In this document: in pieces, positions 1-5,091 of the stretch | Position numbering within the stretch: position 1 is the stretch's first letter | How the letters are laid out: each line of letters begins with the position of its first letter | From: Alphaproteobacteria bacterium | GTDB lineage: Bacteria; Pseudomonadota; Alphaproteobacteria; CAAHEQ01; UBA3637 | Assembly: GCA_017513365.1 (NCBI GenBank) | Contig: JAFXFY010000066.1 | Span: 1 to 5,123 of the forward strand | DNA length: 5,123 nucleotides | Direction: 5' to 3' | The notes under the pieces: generated by a model | Told to the model about the DNA's origin: nothing | Database searches by the model: none | Seen by the model: only the letters and a program-made list of their open reading frames with translations | Program-made: the position numbers and the translations under genes

Positions 1-44
1 ACATTCGCACCACCTACGACACCATCTTCGCTGTGTGTCAGTAG
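1..44 (+). CDS. C-terminal end of an unidentified plus-strand gene (partial)
   Basis: Reading from base 3, the frame gives IRTTYDTIFAVCQ and then TAG at 42-44. The peptide has a balanced, protein-like composition. The stop is followed within 40 bases by a strong plus-strand intrinsic terminator, which is what the end of a plus-strand transcription unit should look like. The rest of the gene lies outside the window, and 13 residues are too few to name a family. The other two forward frames also run through this stretch, so coding is inferred mainly from the terminator placement. Confidence 0.45.
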   Translation, partial: IRTTYDTIFAVCQ

Positions 45-82
45 GGTTTGCTTGTCCGGCTTTTAAAACGGACTTTATTCTT

Positions 83-115
83 TCGCCGATGCTTGTAGGC
101 ATCGGCGATTTTTTT
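83..115 (+). terminator. Intrinsic terminator of the upstream plus-strand gene
   Basis: A perfect 10-bp stem (TCGCCGATGC at 83-92 pairing with GCATCGGCGA at 99-108) closes a 6-base loop (TTGTAG) and is followed directly by seven T residues (109-115). This is a textbook Rho-independent terminator in the plus direction. On the minus strand the stem is followed by AAAGAATAAAG, so it should not efficiently stop transcription from the converging lipoprotein gene. A weaker hairpin, GTCCG 54-58 with CGGAC 69-73 followed by TTTATTCTTT, lies just upstream and may assist. Confidence 0.93.
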
Positions 116-130
116 AATTCCATATTCCTC

Positions 131-499
131 TTACCTCACGCACGCATCGCCGGCCCAAGAATAATCCACAATAATATCATTTTCGGTCGTAAATGTTGTT
201 TCGCAGTAATATAATGTTTCGGATTGCATGGCATCATTGGCGGGGCTGTATAATGAATAATTACCAAAATCTACATTTTGCGGATTCATCCCCGGTTCCA
301 TGACCGTTTTTTGCTTCATATAGGTAAACAGCTGACGCCCAGCTCCCAAATTTTGCATTTGTGCCGGAGCGCCCCAAGTAGCAACCAAATCGGCCTCACT
401 ACGCCCAACCCAACTGTCCAAATAATCATCATAATTTTGTACCGAATGACACGCTGTCAGCATCATCAAGCACCCTGCCCCTAATACCCATTTTTTCAT
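131..499 (-). CDS. Small outer-envelope lipoprotein of unknown function
   Basis: The protein has 122 residues. The N-terminus MKKWVLGAGCLMMLTAC is a lipoprotein signal peptide: two lysines, a hydrophobic core and the lipobox LTAC, with Cys17 as the predicted lipidated residue. The mature part contains the pattern LDSWVGRSEADLVATWGAP (residues 28-46), then a GRQLFTY strand. Such short lipoproteins with a W-G-x-(S/T)-x-x-x-L-x-x-x-W-G-x-P core recall BamE/SmpA-like folds, but I cannot assign one. Cys99 and Cys120 are the only other cysteines and could form a disulfide in the periplasm. The start is well supported by AGGAGGA (504-510 on the complement) four bases before ATG. The T-run of a terminator directly abuts this ribosome binding site, leaving no room for a promoter of its own, so expression probably comes from read-through of the upstream gene at 554-898. 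Function is unknown. Confidence 0.85.
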   Translation of the reverse strand: MKKWVLGAGCLMMLTACHSVQNYDDYLDSWVGRSEADLVATWGAPAQMQNLGAGRQLFTYMKQKTVMEPGMNPQNVDFGNYSLYSPANDAMQSETLYYCETTFTTENDIIVDYSWAGDACVR

Positions 500-510
500 T
501 GTTTCCTCCT

Positions 511-544
511 AAAAAAAATAGGGCTTACTTTTTTCAGCAAGCCC
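511..544 (-). terminator. Terminator/attenuator between the two minus-strand envelope genes
   Basis: Read on the minus strand, GGGCTTGCT pairs with AGTAAGCCC to give a 9-bp stem with one G-U wobble, a GAAAAA loop, and then TATTTTTTTT. The wobble becomes an A-C mismatch on the plus strand, so the structure is built for minus-strand RNA. It lies 10 bases past the stop codon of the secreted-protein gene (554-898). Its T-run runs directly into the AGGAGGA ribosome binding site of the lipoprotein gene, so it both ends the first gene and may set the level of the second. Confidence 0.85.
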
Positions 545-553
545 CCTTTTCAC

Positions 554-898
554 TTAATCGTCATACACGATGACATCTTCTACAACCGCCGATGTATCAG
601 AAGATTTTGCCGGTGTATAGGTCAGCTCAATCCAATCATCTTCCTCTACCATTGGTTTATAGTAAGAGTCCCCTTTTTTATACATTTTGCCGTGTTTTTT
701 CTTAGCATGTTTCATCATTTTTTTCTTACGATACGTTGTATCATCCGTCAAAATCATTGTGGCCTTTTGCCCTGCATCCGTTTGAACGGTAATCATATTC
801 CCTTCTTGTGATACAACACGTCCTTTTGCGGTTTCGGCACTGGCTCCAAAGGCCACAAATAAAGCTGCCACGGCAACTGTCAAACATAATTTTTTCAT
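554..898 (-). CDS. Small secreted (periplasmic) protein with a Lys/His/Met-rich segment
   Basis: The protein has 114 residues from the ATG at 898. Residues 1-21 (MKKLCLTVAVAALFVAFGASA) form a Sec signal peptide with an A-S-A cleavage site before ETAKG. The mature part begins GRVVSQEGNMITVQTDAGQK (26-45), a beta-rich pattern like small OB/DUF5666-type periplasmic proteins. This is a resemblance, not a firm match. Residues 57-75 are strongly basic and contain two histidines and three methionines; the C-terminus is acidic and ends VYDD. A start 13 codons upstream (937) is also open, but it would put polar residues ahead of the signal peptide. The 898 start has AAGGGGGAAA just before it, matching the layout of the neighbouring lipoprotein gene. 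It is the first gene of a two-gene minus-strand unit and is followed by its own terminator. Function is unknown; metal or polyanion binding is only a guess from the basic patch. Confidence 0.82.
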   Translation of the reverse strand: MKKLCLTVAVAALFVAFGASAETAKGRVVSQEGNMITVQTDAGQKATMILTDDTTYRKKKMMKHAKKKHGKMYKKGDSYYKPMVEEDDWIELTYTPAKSSDTSAVVEDVIVYDD

Positions 899-900
899 TG

Positions 901-910
901 TTTCCCCCTT
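901..910 (-). promoter_or_regulatory. Ribosome binding site fixing the start at 898
   Basis: On the minus strand the bases AAGGGGGAAA lie just before the ATG at 898, with only CA and the spacer between. This favours the 898 start over the in-frame ATG at 937, and the protein then begins with a standard Sec signal peptide. Confidence 0.7.
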
Positions 911-1023
911 TTTTGTTATGTTAAACACATTTTTCACATAAGCGTTCTTTTAAGGGCGTGCAATACCGTTTAAAGCATAGTTTTACCCCCGATAAATTCA
1001 TCACATAAAATCGCATTTTTTGC

Positions 1024-1052
1024 TTGAATTTATAAATTTTTTGGGCTAAAAT
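1024..1052 (+). promoter_or_regulatory. Sigma70-type promoter for parC
   Basis: TTGAAT (1024-1029) and TAAAAT (1047-1052) are separated by 17 bases. They match the -35 and -10 consensus at four and five of six positions. A start point about seven bases beyond the -10 element falls at 1059-1060, which is the ATG of parC. A perfect 12-bp AT palindrome, AATTTATAAATT (1027-1038), overlaps the -35 end and the spacer. It could be an operator or simply AT-rich sequence. The opposite strand of this intergenic region shows only a weak candidate for the divergent gene (TTGCAC 958-963, TATGTG 935-940, 17-base spacing). Confidence 0.6.
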
Positions 1053-1059
1053 CACACCC

Positions 1060-3273
1060 ATGACACAAACAGATTTAGAACAAATTAAAGAAACAAAATT
1101 GGCAGATGCTTTGTCTGAACGGTATTTGGCCTATGCCATGAGTACGATTGTGGCACGGTCTTTGCCGGATGTTCGGGATGGGTTAAAACCGGTACACAGA
1201 CGGTTATTATTTGCCATGCGTGGATTAAAATTGGACCCCGCTACAGGCTTTAAAAAATGTGCTCGTGTGGTCGGAGATGTAATTGGTAAATATCACCCTC
1301 ACGGAGATACCGCCGTTTATGATGCTATGGTGCGTTTGGCTCAAGATTTTGCCGTGCGTTATCCACTTGTGGACGGGCAAGGAAACTTTGGTAATATTGA
1401 TGGGGACCGTGCCGCCGCTATGCGTTATACTGAGGCCAGATTAACCTCGGTTGCCATGGCGATTATGGACGGATTGGATGATAATGCCGTGGATTTTGAT
1501 AAAACGTATGACGGTACGGAAGACGAACCTGCCGTTATGCCGGCCGGATTTCCGAATTTACTTGCTAACGGGTCCAGCGGTATTGCCGTTGGTATGGCTA
1601 CCAATATTCCGCCTCACAACGTTGGGGAAGTATGCGATGCCCTCATCCATTTGATTAAACATCCAGATGCTGATGTTGCCAAGCTGATGGACTTTGTGTT
1701 GGGACCTGATTTTCCAACCGGCGGGTTGTTGGTGGAAAGCAAAGAAAGCCTCATCAAAACTTATACAACCGGTCGTGGGGCGATGAAGGTGCGTGCCAAA
1801 TGGGAAAAAGAAGAATTATCCCAAGGCCGTTATCAAATCGTCATTACCGAAATTCCGTATCAAGTTCAAAAATCCGATTTGATTATGAAAATCGCCAAAT
1901 TATTGGCTGAGAAAAAATTACCGCTACTGGCCGATGTACGTGATGAATCGGCCGAAAATGTGCGTATTGTGTTGGAACCAAAATCCCGTTCAGTGCAACC
2001 GGAACAATTAATGGAACATCTGTTTAAATTTACGGATTTGCAAGTCAATTTCAACTTGAACATGAACGTGTTGGATGCCGATCATACCCCCAGAGTCATG
2101 AGTTTAAAAGAGGTCTTACAAGCCTTTTTAAAACATCGTGAAATCGTTCTAATTCGCCGTTCCAATTATCGGTTAGATAAAATCCGTCATCGTATGGAAT
2201 TGTTGCAAGGTTTCATTTTAGCCTACCTCAATTTAGACCGTATTATTGAAATCATTCGCAACGAAGATGAACCTAAACCCATTATGATTGAGGAATTCAG
2301 TCTCAGCGAAGTTCAAGCCGAAGCCATTTTAAATATGCGTTTGCGTTCTTTACGTAAATTGGAAGAAGAACAATTGCGCCGTGAATTTGAAGATTTGGCT
2401 TTGGAAAAAGCCGGCCTTGAAACAATGTTGGGCGACGAAGGATTACGATTCAAAAAATTATCCGAAGAAATTTCCCTCATCAAAAAACAATTCGGACAAA
2501 AAACGGAACTTGGTGCCAGACGCACGGTTGTAGCCGATGCGCCGATTGATATTGATGTGCCGATTGAAGCGATGGTGGAAAAAGAACCCATTACGGTTGT
2601 GTTGTCTAAACTCGGCTGGATTCGTGCGTTAAAAGGGCATACCGACATATCCGATTTGAAATTTAAAGAAGGCGATAAGATGAAACTGTCGCTGACAACC
2701 TACACAACGGATAATATTTTGTTCTTTGCCTCTAACGGTCGTTTCTATACACTGCTGGGTGATAAAATCAGCGGAGGACGTGGCTTTGGTGAACCCATTC
2801 GTTTATCCATTGATTTACCACAAGATGCCGATGTTATCGCTATGTTCGTCTATAAACCGGATGAAAACCTATTTGTCGCCTCATCAAAGGGTAAAGGATT
2901 TATCGTTGCTGCCAAAGATGTGATTGCTCAAACACGGGCCGGTAAAATCATTATGAACGTAACGGATGACAAGGCTATTTTGTGTACGCCGGCTAACGGT
3001 AATCATGTCGCCGTTATTGGTACAAACCGTAAAATGGTGGTATTTAAGGCCGAAGAAATTCCGACCATGGCCAGAGGCAGTGGCGTTATCTTGCAAAAAT
3101 ATGCCGGTGCCACGTTATCAGACGTCAAATTCTTTAATGTAGAGGATGGTTTGGCTTTCCCATCAGGGAACGGTACACGTATTGAACGGGATATTACACC
3201 ATGGCTTGCCAGACGAGCAACGGTCGGTAAAATTCCACCGGTCGGATTCCCACGTTCCAATAAGTTTAAATAG
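1060..3273 (+). CDS. parC: DNA topoisomerase IV subunit A (ParC)
   Basis: ParC is the DNA-cleaving subunit of topoisomerase IV. With ParE it decatenates replicated chromosomes using ATP. The protein has 737 residues, close to the usual 740-760. The N-terminal ALSERYLAYAMSTIVARSLP (17-36) and GLKPVHRRLL begin the breakage-reunion domain. The quinolone region carries KKCAR (65-69) and GKYHPHGDTAVYD (76-88), and AAMRYTEARL places the catalytic tyrosine at residue 123. GMATNIPPHN is at 178-187, the long coiled coil starts near 366, and the C-terminal beta-pinwheel fills roughly 500-737. The canonical GyrA box (QRRGGKG) is absent; a degenerate GGRGFGEP at 572-579 stands in its place and the tail is short, so this is ParC and not GyrA. 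The end VGFPRSNKFK looks complete. There is no Shine-Dalgarno sequence before the ATG, and the promoter suggests a leaderless or near-leaderless mRNA. The stop codon overlaps the ribosome binding site of the next gene. Confidence 0.97.
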   Translation: MTQTDLEQIKETKLADALSERYLAYAMSTIVARSLPDVRDGLKPVHRRLLFAMRGLKLDPATGFKKCARVVGDVIGKYHPHGDTAVYDAMVRLAQDFAVRYPLVDGQGNFGNIDGDRAAAMRYTEARLTSVAMAIMDGLDDNAVDFDKTYDGTEDEPAVMPAGFPNLLANGSSGIAVGMATNIPPHNVGEVCDALIHLIKHPDADVAKLMDFVLGPDFPTGGLLVESKESLIKTYTTGRGAMKVRAKWEKEELSQGRYQIVITEIPYQVQKSDLIMKIAKLLAEKKLPLLADVRDESAENVRIVLEPKSRSVQPEQLMEHLFKFTDLQVNFNLNMNVLDADHTPRVMSLKEVLQAFLKHREIVLIRRSNYRLDKIRHRMELLQGFILAYLNLDRIIEIIRNEDEPKPIMIEEFSLSEVQAEAILNMRLRSLRKLEEEQLRREFEDLALEKAGLETMLGDEGLRFKKLSEEISLIKKQFGQKTELGARRTVVADAPIDIDVPIEAMVEKEPITVVLSKLGWIRALKGHTDISDLKFKEGDKMKLSLTTYTTDNILFFASNGRFYTLLGDKISGGRGFGEPIRLSIDLPQDADVIAMFVYKPDENLFVASSKGKGFIVAAKDVIAQTRAGKIIMNVTDDKAILCTPANGNHVAVIGTNRKMVVFKAEEIPTMARGSGVILQKYAGATLSDVKFFNVEDGLAFPSGNGTRIERDITPWLARRATVGKIPPVGFPRSNKFK

Positions 3274-3282
3274 GAGAGAAAC

Positions 3283-3756
3283 ATGTCCGATACTTCCCTG
3301 TCCGGTCATATCAGAACTGCAACACTGGAAGATGTTCCGTCCATTTTAAAACTGATTAATGGGCATGCGAAAAAGGGATTAATGTTGATGAAATCACCCG
3401 TTGATATTTATCATAATATTTTTAACTTTGTGGTCTTTGAAACAGATGGGAAAGTGGTTGGATGTTCCAGATTATCCGTTTTATGGAAAGATATCGGAGA
3501 GGTAGCCTCTTTGGCCGTATCGGATAATTATAAACGCCGTGGTATCGGAAAAATTTTAGTAAATGCCTGTTTGGATAAGGCTAAAACCATCGGCTTGCCT
3601 CAGGTGTTTACACTGACCTATCAAGTGGACTTTTTCAAAAACTGTGGGTTTAAAAAAGTAAAAAAGGAGACACTGCCCTACAAAGTTTTTGGTGATTGTT
3701 TAAAATGTCCAAAGGTAGAATGTTGCGATGAAACGGCGATGCTTTACACGATATAA
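3283..3756 (+). CDS. GNAT-family N-acetyltransferase, similar to short N-acetylglutamate synthases
   Basis: The protein has 157 residues and a single GNAT domain that uses acetyl-CoA. The pattern IRTATLEDVPSILKLI (10-25) is the first strand and helix, and VGCSRLSVLWKDIGEVASLA (59-78) the central strands. NYKRRGIGKILV (82-93) holds the acetyl-CoA pyrophosphate loop RRGIGK, and LTYQVDFFKNCGF (111-123) the last strands. The combination LWKDIGEVASLAV, LTYQVDFF and LPYKVFGDCLKCPK is typical of the short ArgA-like acetyltransferases that acetylate glutamate in arginine biosynthesis. The GNAT fold is certain, but the substrate is inferred. The C-terminus has a cysteine cluster (139, 142, 147, 148) and the ending CDETAM, also seen in that subfamily. 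AGGAG (3272-3276) lies six bases before the ATG and overlaps the parC stop codon, so the genes are co-transcribed and probably translationally coupled. No other arginine gene is in the window. Confidence 0.88.
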   Translation: MSDTSLSGHIRTATLEDVPSILKLINGHAKKGLMLMKSPVDIYHNIFNFVVFETDGKVVGCSRLSVLWKDIGEVASLAVSDNYKRRGIGKILVNACLDKAKTIGLPQVFTLTYQVDFFKNCGFKKVKKETLPYKVFGDCLKCPKVECCDETAMLYTI

Positions 3757-4585
3757 AAACGGTATTTTATACGTATTGATATTTATCATTTCTTTTGTTT
3801 GTGGGATGGTATGTTATCGCACCCCTTTGTTTGCAAAAGATATTGCCGTTTTGTATATTATGACAAACAGATATACCGTTTTTTGGAAAGATTTTTATAA
3901 CAGTGCCGAGAAAAACTTTCTTCCCTATCATAATAAACATTATTTTGTTTTTACGGATGATGAAAAAATATCCCTTCCCAAAAATGCAACCCGTCTTAAG
4001 GCAAAATATAAGGATTTTCCGGATGTAACATTAAAACGATATGAGATGTTTTTGGAAATTGAAGACCAATTAAAAAAATATGATTATGTTTATTTTTTTA
4101 ATGCCAATGCCTTTATTTTACGACCAATTCATGAAGAAATTTTTCCTTCTGAAAAACAAGGATTAATGGTTGTTCATCATCCGGCTTTTTGGAAGCAATT
4201 ATATCTTGCAACCTACGAACGAAACCCGAAGTCAACAGCTTATATTCCATATGGTCAAGAAAAATATTATGTTCAAGGGTCTTTTAATGGTGGTAGAGTA
4301 AGTGCTTTTATGGATTTATCAAAAGAATGTGCAAAAAACATTCAAATTGATGAGAAAAATAATATTATCGCTGTATGGCATGATGAATCGCATTTAAATA
4401 AATATATTCAAGATAAAGAACCGCTTATTATGACACCACAATATAATTATTCAGAAGATTGCGACAATGAGCATTCTTACGCAATTCCCCAAGATAAAAT
4501 TAAAATGATTTTACGTGAAAAAGAAAACCACCAATATGGTGGTCGAAAATATTTAAGAGGATTCACTGATAAAAAAAAGGGTTAG
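3728..4585 (+). CDS. Family 6 glycosyltransferase (ABO blood-group type), NXN variant with N-terminal membrane segment
   Basis: The protein has 285 residues. GT6 enzymes transfer Gal or GalNAc in alpha-1,3 linkage with retention; mammalian members make the A, B and alpha-Gal antigens. Here IAVLYIMTNRYTVFWKDFYN (39-58) and HYFVFTD (71-77) open the domain, and TLKRYEMFLEIEDQLKKYDY follows. FFNANAF (123-129) puts NAN where mammalian enzymes have the metal-binding DXD. VVHHPAFW (148-155), STAYIPYG (169-176) and YYVQGSFNGGR (180-190) follow, then AVWHDESHLNKY (215-226), whose Glu220 matches the catalytic glutamate. NXN is known in metal-independent bacterial GT6 enzymes. Gly184 aligns with the ABO residue 268 position, where glycine goes with GalNAc use; this is weak inference. 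Residues 12-31 are hydrophobic after a basic N-terminus, suggesting a type II anchor. The gene overlaps the GNAT gene by 29 bp, has only a weak AAAGG 12 or so bases ahead, and is AT-rich (15/60 and 16/60 G+C in two sampled lines against 24/60 in parC and GNAT lines), suggesting transfer. Confidence 0.92.
   Translation: MKRRCFTRYKNGILYVLIFIISFVCGMVCYRTPLFAKDIAVLYIMTNRYTVFWKDFYNSAEKNFLPYHNKHYFVFTDDEKISLPKNATRLKAKYKDFPDVTLKRYEMFLEIEDQLKKYDYVYFFNANAFILRPIHEEIFPSEKQGLMVVHHPAFWKQLYLATYERNPKSTAYIPYGQEKYYVQGSFNGGRVSAFMDLSKECAKNIQIDEKNNIIAVWHDESHLNKYIQDKEPLIMTPQYNYSEDCDNEHSYAIPQDKIKMILREKENHQYGGRKYLRGFTDKKKG
4515..4543 (-). terminator. Probable rsfS terminator inside the glycosyltransferase coding sequence
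   Basis: On the minus strand ACCACCA pairs with TGGTGGT (4543-4527) around a three-base loop, and the stem runs into TTTCTTTTTC. On the plus strand the same stem is followed by CGAAAATATTT, so it should act only on minus-strand RNA. It begins about 43 bases past the rsfS stop codon and is antisense to the NHQYGG codons of the glycosyltransferase. No comparable plus-strand terminator was found just after the glycosyltransferase stop. Confidence 0.6.
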
Positions 4586-4586
4586 T

Positions 4587-4898
4587 TTATACTTGCCACA
4601 TATGTTCCAACGCATAATATTCTCGCACTTCTTCGGTAAAAAGATGCACAATCACATCACCGGTATCCACAACCACCCAATTACCATCAGAGTTTTTGCC
4701 CTCTACTTGAACAAGATAATCTGACTGCTTTAAATCTTTTGCTAAATTATCGGCCAATGCCATCACATGACGGGTAGATGTTCCAGTTGCAATAATAAGA
4801 TAATCGGCAAAACCTACTCGACCTGTCAAATTAATTTTGATGAGATCTAAGGCTTTGCCGTTATCTAAACAGTCAAAGATAAAATCAACTATTTTTTT
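4587..4898 (-). CDS. rsfS: Ribosomal silencing factor RsfS (Iojap/DUF143), no canonical start codon in its own frame
   Basis: RsfS binds ribosomal protein uL14 on the 50S subunit and blocks joining with 30S when nutrients are scarce. The frame reads IVDFIFDCLDNGKALDLIKI and continues NLTGRVGFADYLIIATGTST, RHVMALADNL, VEGKNSDGNWVVVDTGDVIV, HLFTEEVREYYALEHMW. This aligns without gaps to E. coli RsfS (ALQDFVIDKIDDLKGQDI... TGTSSRHVM... DWIVVDLGDVIVHV) across its N-terminal helix. The frame opens after TAA at 4899-4901, and between 4898 and 4830 there is no ATG, GTG or TTG. A TTG at 4829 would start after the first helix and strand and give only 80 residues, which I consider unlikely. An ATA at 4892 is the only other in-frame initiator-like codon near the right place. 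The preceding lysine-rich ORF ends in A9 in the frame that a -1 shift would join to this one, giving a 157-residue tailed RsfS. The stop is 1 bp from the converging glycosyltransferase stop. Confidence 0.85.
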   Translation of the reverse strand, partial: KKIVDFIFDCLDNGKALDLIKINLTGRVGFADYLIIATGTSTRHVMALADNLAKDLKQSDYLVQVEGKNSDGNWVVVDTGDVIVHLFTEEVREYYALEHMWQV

Positions 4899-5059
4899 TT
4901 AGCTGTTGTCTTTTTAGCCGGAGCTTTTTTAGCAACGGTTTTAGTTGCTGTTTTTTTAGCAGGAGCTTTTTTAGCAACCGGTTTAGTTACTGTCTTTTTA
5001 GCCGGAGCTTTTTTGGCGGCCGGTTTAGCGGGGGCCGGATTCGCAGCGAACAACGACAT
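4889..5059 (-). CDS. Lysine/alanine/proline-rich repeat ORF, probable N-terminal tail of RsfS
   Basis: The ORF has 56 codons from ATG at 5059 to TAG at 4889-4891. It begins MSLFAANPAPAKPA and continues as three 14-residue repeats of AKKAPAKKT-x-(T/A)-K-x-x. The composition resembles the lysine-rich tails of histone H1-like bacterial proteins, a shape that binds nucleic acid by charge. It has no independent fold. The last codons AAA AAA AAA lie in A9, and its stop overlaps the open rsfS frame. I think it is the N-terminal extension of RsfS, separated by a frame break, though it could be a separate small basic protein. The start is uncertain: AAAGGAG (5084-5090) is 24 bases away, better placed (11 bases) for an ATG at 5072 that lies in the rsfS frame and stops after 15 codons. 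This frame is also open upstream to the window edge (PDPLYPNGYDEKEC...), so a longer protein cannot be excluded. Confidence 0.6.
   Translation of the reverse strand: MSLFAANPAPAKPAAKKAPAKKTVTKPVAKKAPAKKTATKTVAKKAPAKKTTAKKK
4892..4900 (-). other. A9 run at the junction of the lysine-rich frame and the rsfS frame (candidate slippage site)
   Basis: The minus strand reads GCT AAA AAA AAA TAG in the lysine-rich frame. The run contains A AAA AAA, the classic X XXY YYZ shape for -1 slippage, and is long enough for RNA polymerase slippage as well. Moving back one base gives AAA ATA GTT GAT, the start of conserved RsfS sequence. It is equally a place where one base could be lost in sequencing or in the genome. 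Confidence 0.6.
4892..5017 (-). repeat. 42-bp tandem repeat, three copies, coding for a basic 14-residue unit
   Basis: The copies lie at 4976-5017, 4934-4975 and 4892-4933. Each encodes AKKAPAKKT followed by V-T-K-P-V, A-T-K-T-V or T-A-K-K-K. DNA identity is high but not complete: synonymous differences such as GCC/GCT, CCG/CCT and AAG/AAA are present, so the peptide is conserved better than the DNA. The third copy ends exactly at the end of the A9 run. Confidence 0.9.
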
Positions 5060-5083
5060 CTTTGTTGAACATATAAATTTACA

Positions 5084-5090
5084 CTCCTTT
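5084..5090 (-). promoter_or_regulatory. Ribosome binding site upstream of the lysine-rich ORF
   Basis: AAAGGAG on the minus strand is a good Shine-Dalgarno match. It is 11 bases before an ATG at 5072, which opens a 15-codon frame (MFNKDVVVRCESGPR then TAA at 5025-5027), and 24 bases before the ATG at 5059. Which start it serves is unclear. Confidence 0.5.
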
Positions 5091-5091
5091 T

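Noticed and set aside
278..484. Plus-strand ORF opposite the lipoprotein gene
   Set aside because: The minus-strand frame has a lipobox and a strong ribosome binding site; the plus frame has neither.
935..963. Minus-strand promoter TTGCAC-17-TATGTG for the secreted-protein gene
   Set aside because: Spacing is right but each box matches only three of six consensus bases, so it is not listed as a feature.
1060..3273. GyrA instead of ParC
   Set aside because: The C-terminal domain is short and lacks the canonical GyrA box; the GGRGFGEP variant and the GFPRS-type end fit ParC.
2313..3284. Minus-strand ORFs and alternative plus-strand ORFs inside parC
   Set aside because: They lie wholly within the conserved parC frame, have no recognisable motifs or ribosome binding sites, and are shadows.
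4571..4580. A AAA AAG slippery heptamer at the end of the glycosyltransferase gene
   Set aside because: A -1 shift would only add about a dozen unremarkable residues, and no stimulatory structure follows; the run simply encodes the lysine-rich C-terminus.
4587..4829. rsfS starting at the TTG at 4829 (80 residues)
   Set aside because: It would remove the first helix and strand, although the frame upstream encodes those conserved residues without a stop.
4892..5017. CRISPR-like direct repeats
   Set aside because: The copies are contiguous with no spacers and code for a regular peptide.
4889..5059. Free-standing histone H1-like protein
   Set aside because: Possible, but its exact junction with a start-less RsfS frame makes an N-terminal tail the simpler reading.
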